Positions 58,650-64,000 of a stretch of DNA of 64,000 nucleotides are shown here, in pieces. The stretch covers positions 1-64,000 of the forward strand of contig JBKPCD010000062.1 of NCBI GenBank assembly GCA_046727175.1. Reading direction: 5' to 3'. Each line of letters opens with the position of its first letter. Position 1 is the first letter of the stretch. This DNA is from JBKPCD01 sp046727175. Lineage in GTDB: Bacteria > Acidobacteriota > Vicinamibacteria > Vicinamibacterales > 2-12-FULL-66-21. The notes beneath the pieces are model-generated. The model did no database searches and had not been told where the DNA came from. It saw only the letters and a list, made by a program, of their open reading frames with translations. Position numbers and translations under genes: made by a program.

Positions 58650-58751
58650 TTACGCCGCCAGGACGTACTCGCGAACCACCACGTAACACAGCGAGAAGAA
58701 CACGAAGCCTCCAGCCTTAGCCAGGCTCGCGCAGTTGCTCGCGTTTCGCAT
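58650..58751 (-). CDS. Possible 33-residue membrane peptide
   Basis: In the 411-bp gap 58491-58901, the only coding-like stretch is a minus-strand ORF (MRNASNCASLAKAGG then a hydrophobic helix FVFFSLCYVVVREYVLAA). It may be a gene fragment. The rest of the gap has no repeat or coding signal I can name. Confidence 0.25.
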   Translation of the reverse strand: MRNASNCASLAKAGGFVFFSLCYVVVREYVLAA

Positions 58752-58901
58752 TGAAGATCCCTGGGTGGGCGGATTCCGCCGATACCGATTGCGAAAGAAT
58801 GCTTCCTCGTGCTCAGCCGTTTACGTGAGCGGCGCCGCCGTTGCATCAAACCGAACGTCGATGGGTTCAGGCATTCCGATTGCCAACGACGGTACCGAGC
58901 C

Positions 58902-59915
58902 ATGACATCCACGAATGAAGGGCTCAATGCAGGACAGCAGCCGCCCGATGTCAGAGGACAACGGCGATATGGAGTGTATCGGCAGCTTCGGGCGCTCAGT
59001 GCCATGCGACCCCGTCAGATTGCCGCTTTACTGACGAAAGCGTATGACGATTGGTTTACAGATGGGGCCGCACGGCTCGGGGCGGCACTCGCGTACTTTA
59101 CGCTGTTCTCTGTCGCGCCTGTCCTGATCGTGGTCACCGGTGTCGTGGGGTTGTTCATTGGCCATGCCGCCGCGCAAGGACAAGTCGCGCCGTGGCTGCA
59201 GCGCTTCTTGAGTCCAGAAGGGGCGAACGCGGCGGAGCTCATGTTGAAACAGGCTGCCACGCCGGCTGGTGGCATATTGACGACAGCTGGTGGCTTGCTG
59301 ACACTGTTTCTGGGGACATCGGCATTGATCGGTGAACTGCGTCAATCCATGAACATCGTCTGGCGCGTACAACCGCCTCCATCCCAGAACACTGGAATAG
59401 TCGCTTCGATCCGGGCGCTGCTGGGTGACAGGCTCTATGCATTCCTCATTGTGATCGCCGCTGGCCTGCTGGTCCTCGTTTCGCTCGTCGTGAACACGAC
59501 CGTCACGGTGATGGCGACCTACTTCCAAGGCTGGCTGCCGATACCGGCGGCGGTGCTTCAGATCGCCAACGTCACTGTGAGCTTCGCGCTGATGGCGACG
59601 GTGTTTACGCTCGTGTACAAGATAGTTCCTGACGCACATGTCTCGTGGGGCGACGCATGCGTCGGGGCATTGATAACAGCGCTTCTGTTCGTTCTCGGCA
59701 CCGTGGCGCTGTCGACATTCGTAGGGACGGCGGGCGGTTCGTCAGTGTACGGCACGGCAGCGAGTGTGTTGGCGTTGCTGATGTGGGTGTACTACTCCGC
59801 ACAGGTGTTCTTCTTCGGAGCGGAAGTCACGCGAATCTTCGCCAACGAGTATGGGGCTGGCATCATCCCGCATCACCGCTCCCTCGGTGCTTTGTGGCGC
59901 AGGAATGCACGGTGA
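58902..59915 (+). CDS. YihY/virulence factor BrkB-family membrane protein
   Basis: 337 residues from ATG 58902 (open frame extends to 58809 without conserved sequence). Six hydrophobic segments: the first is LGAALAYFTLFSVAPVLIVVTGVVGLF, the next includes TAGGLLTLFLGTSALIGEL, and the last is TAASVLALLMWVYYSAQVFFFGAEVTRIFAN, the family signature. The N-terminal cytoplasmic region has KAYDDWFTDGAARLGAALAY, as usual. Formerly called RNase BN, the family is now regarded as membrane proteins of unknown transport function. Confidence 0.92.
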   Translation: MTSTNEGLNAGQQPPDVRGQRRYGVYRQLRALSAMRPRQIAALLTKAYDDWFTDGAARLGAALAYFTLFSVAPVLIVVTGVVGLFIGHAAAQGQVAPWLQRFLSPEGANAAELMLKQAATPAGGILTTAGGLLTLFLGTSALIGELRQSMNIVWRVQPPPSQNTGIVASIRALLGDRLYAFLIVIAAGLLVLVSLVVNTTVTVMATYFQGWLPIPAAVLQIANVTVSFALMATVFTLVYKIVPDAHVSWGDACVGALITALLFVLGTVALSTFVGTAGGSSVYGTAASVLALLMWVYYSAQVFFFGAEVTRIFANEYGAGIIPHHRSLGALWRRNAR

Positions 59916-60169
59916 AATGCATCCAGGCCTTCAGCCCCACGAAACCTCGTCCAGTGATATCGCATGTCATTGATCGTCGATCACCTGGCCAGTGAACAAC
60001 ATTCGAGATCGGGGTCGTTTCATCCTACGTGAGTCTCGCCGTGCGCTCCGATATCAAAATGAATCCGGTGACACGAGCCACCTCGTTCGACGAAACGCCG
60101 TCTTAACTCACCGGACCGAGCGCCTAAATCGCAGATTCGGCGCGGGTGGGAATCGAAGGGAAACGACCC
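59916..60169. other. 254-bp gap before the peroxidase gene
   Basis: No ORF with coding character and no repeat of the kinds seen elsewhere. AAGGGAAA (60157-60164) before the ATG at 60170 is the likely ribosome-binding site. Confidence 0.4.
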
Positions 60170-61747
60170 ATGAGGAATCAACCAGCCTCTGCTCATGATG
60201 ATCGAATCGATCGACGACGGTTTCTCGAACGTCTCGGGAAAAGAGCGATAGTGGCGCCGCTAGCTGCTTCGATGGGGAAGCGGCTGGCGAACGCCGGCCA
60301 AACGGACACCACGGTTCCGGGGGATTTCGGTCGAATGTTCCGACTTCCACCTTTTGCGCCACCAACCGATCAAGTGCGCGAGGCGCTCCTCGAGCTGGGC
60401 GAGCCCGGCGGCCTCATGGATGCCAAAGACGATCTTGCTGCAGGTCCAGTGGCTCTGATTGCCGATCCGGCATTGAGCGTCGTGAACCGGAACAGTTCCA
60501 GTCACACCGCCGGTATCACATTCCTGGGACAGTTCCTCGATCACGACATGACATTCGACGCGACGTCTCGTCTCGGCTTCCCGACGCAACCGGTACGCTC
60601 CCCGAACGCCCGCACACCGTTCTTCGATTTGGATTCGGTCTACGCCGGCGGCCCAGCAGGTACCCCCGAGCTGTACGATGCAGTGGACACTGCAAAGCTG
60701 CGGGTCGATTACGGCGGACAGTTCGAGGACTTGCCGCGAAATCCCGCCACCCTCGTGGCGATCGTTGGCGACCCCCGGAACGACGAAAACCTGATCATCG
60801 CGGGGCTTCACGCCGCGTGTCTGCTGTTCCACAACCGTGCGGTCGATGAACTGCGATCTCGGATTCCGTCACTCTCCGACGAAGAGACCTTTTTCAGAGC
60901 GCGTCGGCTTCTGACCTGGCACTTCCAGTGGATCATCCTTCACGAGTTTCTTCCAGCGGTTGTCGGTCAGACGATGGTGGACGCGGTGCTTTCGAAAGGC
61001 CGACGCTTCTACAATCCCCGCCGCGACGAAGCCTTCATCCCTGTCGAATTCCAGATCGCATATCGCTTCGGCCACAGCATGGTGCGCCCGTCGTACCGCG
61101 CGAATCTCAAAGGCGATGGCGGGAAGTCCTTTTTCGGAATGATCTTCGACCCGGCCGGCGAGGGCAGTGCGGATCCCATTGATCTACGCGGCGGGGTGAG
61201 AGCTCCACGGCGATTCGTCGGCTGGCAGACGTTCTTCGACTTCGGCGGAACTCTGACCGGGGACACGCGGCCAAACAAGAGAATCGATACGAAGATCTCC
61301 ACGCCGCTGTTTCGACTGCCACTCGGCGCGATCCCGAGCGGTACTCCTCCGACGTCATTGATGCAGCGAAATCTATTGCGGTGTCTGACGTGGAACCTCC
61401 CGTCGGGGCAGAGAATCGCGCGAGAGATCGGCGTTCCCTCGCTTGCGGCCGCCGATCTCGCCGAGCTCCATCCGATCCTCGCGGGATTCATCGACTCCAC
61501 GCCGCTCTTTTACTACATCCTCAAAGAAGCTGAAGTCATCGAGGATGGCGAGCGCCTCGGACCTGTCGGGGCGTGCATGGTCGCGGAAGTGTTCGTGGGC
61601 CTGCTTCAGACAGATCCGACTTCATATCTGAATGTCGAGCCCACCTGGAGACCGAGCCTGCCTACGAGATTCGGGATTCCCGACGACTTCCGAATGACAG
61701 ACTTTCTGACGTTCGCTCGCGTCGATCCAGCAAGTCGAGGGCAATAG
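60170..61747 (+). CDS. Animal-type heme peroxidase (peroxinectin-like), Tat-exported
   Basis: 525 residues from ATG 60170 (GTG 60146 possible). A twin-arginine N-terminus (DRRRFLERLGKRA) suggests export of the folded heme protein. Distal histidine and calcium-site region: TFLGQFLDHDMTFDATS (about 121-137). Heme-pocket segments: AACLLFHNRAVDEL and VEFQIAYRFGHSMVRPSYRAN, the latter with the proximal His. These bacterial relatives of lactoperoxidase oxidise halides or aromatics with H2O2. Followed by a TonB-dependent receptor, possibly one transcription unit. Confidence 0.9.
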   Translation: MRNQPASAHDDRIDRRRFLERLGKRAIVAPLAASMGKRLANAGQTDTTVPGDFGRMFRLPPFAPPTDQVREALLELGEPGGLMDAKDDLAAGPVALIADPALSVVNRNSSSHTAGITFLGQFLDHDMTFDATSRLGFPTQPVRSPNARTPFFDLDSVYAGGPAGTPELYDAVDTAKLRVDYGGQFEDLPRNPATLVAIVGDPRNDENLIIAGLHAACLLFHNRAVDELRSRIPSLSDEETFFRARRLLTWHFQWIILHEFLPAVVGQTMVDAVLSKGRRFYNPRRDEAFIPVEFQIAYRFGHSMVRPSYRANLKGDGGKSFFGMIFDPAGEGSADPIDLRGGVRAPRRFVGWQTFFDFGGTLTGDTRPNKRIDTKISTPLFRLPLGAIPSGTPPTSLMQRNLLRCLTWNLPSGQRIAREIGVPSLAAADLAELHPILAGFIDSTPLFYYILKEAEVIEDGERLGPVGACMVAEVFVGLLQTDPTSYLNVEPTWRPSLPTRFGIPDDFRMTDFLTFARVDPASRGQ

Positions 61748-61789
61748 CGGACATGCGCGCGGCGGCCGCACACAGCGGGAAACAGGCAG

Positions 61790-62035
61790 ATGTCCCTGCT
61801 GAAAACTCGATTCTGGTTGCCACTGTTGCAGTTGCTGGCCGCCGTGGGTACGCTGCCCGCGATGACGTCCGCCTTCGTTGCGTTCCGTCTGATACCGCGG
61901 CGAGCAGACACCTCGACGCTTCCGGCTTGGGGACCCCATATCGAAATCACCGAGGTGGTGGACAGCTGTCTGGCGCCTGATCACAGGTACTTCGAGGTGC
62001 AGGATGGCCAACGCCGTGGAGGAGAACACCGATGA
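61790..62035 (+). CDS. Possible 81-residue membrane/secreted protein
   Basis: ORF between the peroxidase and the TonB receptor. MSLLKTRFWLPLLQLLAAVG suggests a signal or membrane segment, then a polar part with a single Cys and an Arg-rich end. Its TGA overlaps the receptor ATG (ATGA), which would give coupling. The C-terminal half does not look conserved, so it may be a chance frame. Confidence 0.35.
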   Translation: MSLLKTRFWLPLLQLLAAVGTLPAMTSAFVAFRLIPRRADTSTLPAWGPHIEITEVVDSCLAPDHRYFEVQDGQRRGGEHR

Positions 62036-64000
62036 ACGTCTGTGATGCCCCTGTGATCCGAACTGCCGCCCTCGTCGCGACGCTGGCGTGCGCCTGGCCT
62101 GTATCTCCGACTGTCGCACAAGGAACGACCGCCGATATTGTCGGCATCGTTGTGGATTCATCGGGCTCTGTGCTGCCCGGGGTGACGGCTACCGCGACGA
62201 ACCGGGCGACGCGTGCAGTCCATACCGCCGTCACGGACGAGACCGGCACGTACCATCTACTGCTGCTGCCGGTCGGGACTTATACGGTGACCGTCGAACT
62301 ACAGGGTTTCAAGAAAGCGACGACGGATGTCACGCTGGCGGTCGGCGATCGCTTCCGCTTTGATCCGAAGCTCGAAGTTGGAGGCGTCGAGGAATCGGTA
62401 AAGGTCATCGCCGAGTCGCCGCTCCTCCAGACGCAGACGTCGACAATGAGCACGCTCACCGATGCCCGCGCGATGCAGGACTTGCCGCTGAACGGCCGCA
62501 ATTTCATTCGGCTTGCGCAGATCAACCCTGGCGCCTACGAGGGACCACCCGCGGCGCTGAGCAGCGGAAACCGGCCCGACGACCGGCGGCAATCCTCTGC
62601 GTTGTCGATCAACGGCGGAGATCCCTCGAACAACAACTTCCTGATCGACGGCATCGACAACAACGAGCGGTTCATCGGCACAGTGATCGTCCGGCCCAAC
62701 GTGGACGCCATCCACGAGATGAAGGTCGATTCAAACAACTTCTCGGCCGACCAGGGTAGGTCGGCTGGCGGAGTGATCAACATTCTGACCAAGTCAGGCA
62801 CCAATGACATGCACGGCTCGAGCTACTTGTTCTACCGCAACGAGGCGCTCGACTCGATCGACTACTTCGCGCGCGGCCGCGACAAGCCCGCCTACGATCT
62901 GAAGCAGTTCGGCGGCAGCCTGGGAGGTCCCATCCTGGCAAATCGCACGTTCTTCTTCGGCGACTACGCTGGACTGCGGGTCAAGGAGGGGCAAACCTTC
63001 ACCAGCACGGTTCCGACCGCACCGATGCGGGCGGGGAATTTCTCCGGCGTCGCCGATATCTACGATCCGTTCACAGGACTGCAGTTTCCCGGCAACGTGA
63101 TTCCGGGGGATCGTATCGATCCGGCGGCCGCCGCGATCCTCAACCTCGTACCTCTGCCGCAGACGAATGCGACCGTCAACAATTACACCCTCAGCCCGTC
63201 GAAAACGCAGGACGACGACAGCTTCGACGTGCGGATCGATCACCGATTCAGTCAATCGAACTCTCTGTTTGGACGCTACTCATTCAACAACACAACGACG
63301 GTGGTTCCCGAGCTCTTTCCATCTGTGAACGGCGTAAACGCCGGCGGCGGCCCCAATTTCCCAGGGACGGCGAAGCAACGGGCGCAGCAACTCGGTGTCG
63401 GCTTGAACCGTACCTGGACGGCGGCACTGCTCCTGGAAGTCAAGGGTGGGTTCTCGCGCTACAACGCGGACACGGTGCCTACTAATTACGGCAGGAACGT
63501 GTCGGAACAGGTTGGAATTCCCGGGATCAACTTCGATGCCGACAGCAGCGGCCTTGTGCGTTTGCCGATCGCCGGCTATTTCACCCTGGGTGACGCCACG
63601 TTCATTCCTTTGTTGAACGAGAACACGGTGTACCAGGGACTTGCCAACCTCATCTACCTTCGCGGCGCCCACACACTGAAGGTGGGGACCGACATCAAGT
63701 TCCGGGATTTCTTCGCGTTCCAAAGCAATCAGGCCCGCGGCCAGTTCTCCTTCAACGCAAATTTCACAAGCAACCGCGGCGCTCCCGGCACCGGCAATTC
63801 GATTGCGTCGTTCCTGCTCGGGTACCCGTCGGCCACCGTGCGGACGAAGTACCTTGCCGAGCCGACGTACTCGGCAAACGAGCTGTCTGGCTATATACAG
63901 GACGACTGGCGCGCTCGTTCGTGGCTCACGCTGAACCTTGGCCTCCGTTACGACTACTATGCGCCGTTGACTGAGGCTGACAACCAAATCTCCAACATCG
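62032..64000 (+). CDS. TonB-dependent receptor, Oar-like, partial (runs off window)
   Basis: Open from ATG 62032 to the end of the window, at least 656 residues, no stop. A signal peptide (about 1-32, PVSPTVAQG) precedes a CarboxypepD_reg domain (ADIVGIVVDSSGSVLPGVTA, DETGTYHLLLLPVGTYTVTV; about 35-110). The plug domain follows (about 120-235: LPLNGRNFIRLAQINPGAYE, FLIDGIDNNERFIG, GGVINILTKSGTNDMHGSSY) and then the start of the barrel (LFGRYSFNN, FGGSLGGPILANRTFFFGDY, ELSGYIQDDWRARSWLTLNL). This Oar/CarboxypepD-TonB architecture is abundant in Acidobacteriota. Substrate unknown. It follows the heme peroxidase gene. Confidence 0.93.
   Translation, partial: MNVCDAPVIRTAALVATLACAWPVSPTVAQGTTADIVGIVVDSSGSVLPGVTATATNRATRAVHTAVTDETGTYHLLLLPVGTYTVTVELQGFKKATTDVTLAVGDRFRFDPKLEVGGVEESVKVIAESPLLQTQTSTMSTLTDARAMQDLPLNGRNFIRLAQINPGAYEGPPAALSSGNRPDDRRQSSALSINGGDPSNNNFLIDGIDNNERFIGTVIVRPNVDAIHEMKVDSNNFSADQGRSAGGVINILTKSGTNDMHGSSYLFYRNEALDSIDYFARGRDKPAYDLKQFGGSLGGPILANRTFFFGDYAGLRVKEGQTFTSTVPTAPMRAGNFSGVADIYDPFTGLQFPGNVIPGDRIDPAAAAILNLVPLPQTNATVNNYTLSPSKTQDDDSFDVRIDHRFSQSNSLFGRYSFNNTTTVVPELFPSVNGVNAGGGPNFPGTAKQRAQQLGVGLNRTWTAALLLEVKGGFSRYNADTVPTNYGRNVSEQVGIPGINFDADSSGLVRLPIAGYFTLGDATFIPLLNENTVYQGLANLIYLRGAHTLKVGTDIKFRDFFAFQSNQARGQFSFNANFTSNRGAPGTGNSIASFLLGYPSATVRTKYLAEPTYSANELSGYIQDDWRARSWLTLNLGLRYDYYAPLTEADNQISNI

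Overview
The window is a GC-rich bacterial chromosome segment with mostly intergenic spaces of 30-400 bp. No rRNA, tRNA, phage, transposase or CRISPR array was seen. The gene content suggests an Acidobacteriota, probably the Vicinamibacteria (subdivision 6) lineage. The clues are an Oar-like TonB receptor with a carboxypeptidase-type N-terminal domain, two D-aminoacylase-type amidohydrolases, a Ser/Thr kinase fused to a TolB-like/TPR region, S9, M61 and M29 peptidases, and an alternative-complex-III-type respiratory locus. This placement is an inference from gene content, not from a marker gene.

Layout. 0-9.9 kb: threonine dehydratase, a 5'-truncated DUF418 gene, an aminotransferase, an ECF sigma/anti-sigma-like module, a D-aminoacylase, an SDR and a sodium:solute symporter preceded by a 38-residue membrane protein. 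10-22 kb: a polytopic GT-C-like protein, a MutS-family ATPase coupled to a methyltransferase, a second D-aminoacylase-like protein without the HxH motif, a frameshifted S9 peptidase, an esterase, an M29 aminopeptidase and DUF2721. 22-29 kb: cupin, SWIB, STAS, then three amide-bond-forming enzymes (YbdK-type carboxylate-amine ligase and two ATP-grasp proteins), a four-helix-bundle (S23/IVS-type) gene inside inverted tandem-repeat arms, and an FAD-linked oxidase. 29-45 kb: cytochrome c with YHS protein, a glycosyltransferase/debranching-enzyme pair behind a sigma-54 promoter, a MocR-type regulator, a thioredoxin-reductase-like protein, the Ser/Thr kinase, an outer-membrane-type protein, an M61 peptidase, an amino-acid permease and an ACMSD-like amidohydrolase.

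45.8-57.4 kb is a co-directional respiratory cluster: ActA-like pentaheme cytochrome, ActB-like Mo/FeS protein, a lipoprotein cytochrome c, a divergent cytochrome-bd-type subunit I, three more c-type cytochromes (one with an ethylbenzene-dehydrogenase-like heme domain), then a universal-stress protein fused to PCP-reductase-like modules. No NrfD-type quinol-dehydrogenase subunit (ActC/ActF) is present, so this looks like an unusual hybrid of alternative complex III and bd oxidase. 57.4-64 kb: a GNAT protein with an in-frame palindromic repeat, a YihY-family protein, an animal-type heme peroxidase and the start of a TonB-dependent receptor that runs off the end.

The most striking non-coding signal is a set of at least a dozen intergenic imperfect hairpins. 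Their arms are built from short degenerate tandem units (GGCTTTNGGCTC-like in six; other units elsewhere). One pair of such arms encloses the four-helix-bundle gene. A second repeat class is REP-like GC palindromes with a GAA/GCA loop, one of which lies in frame inside a coding region.
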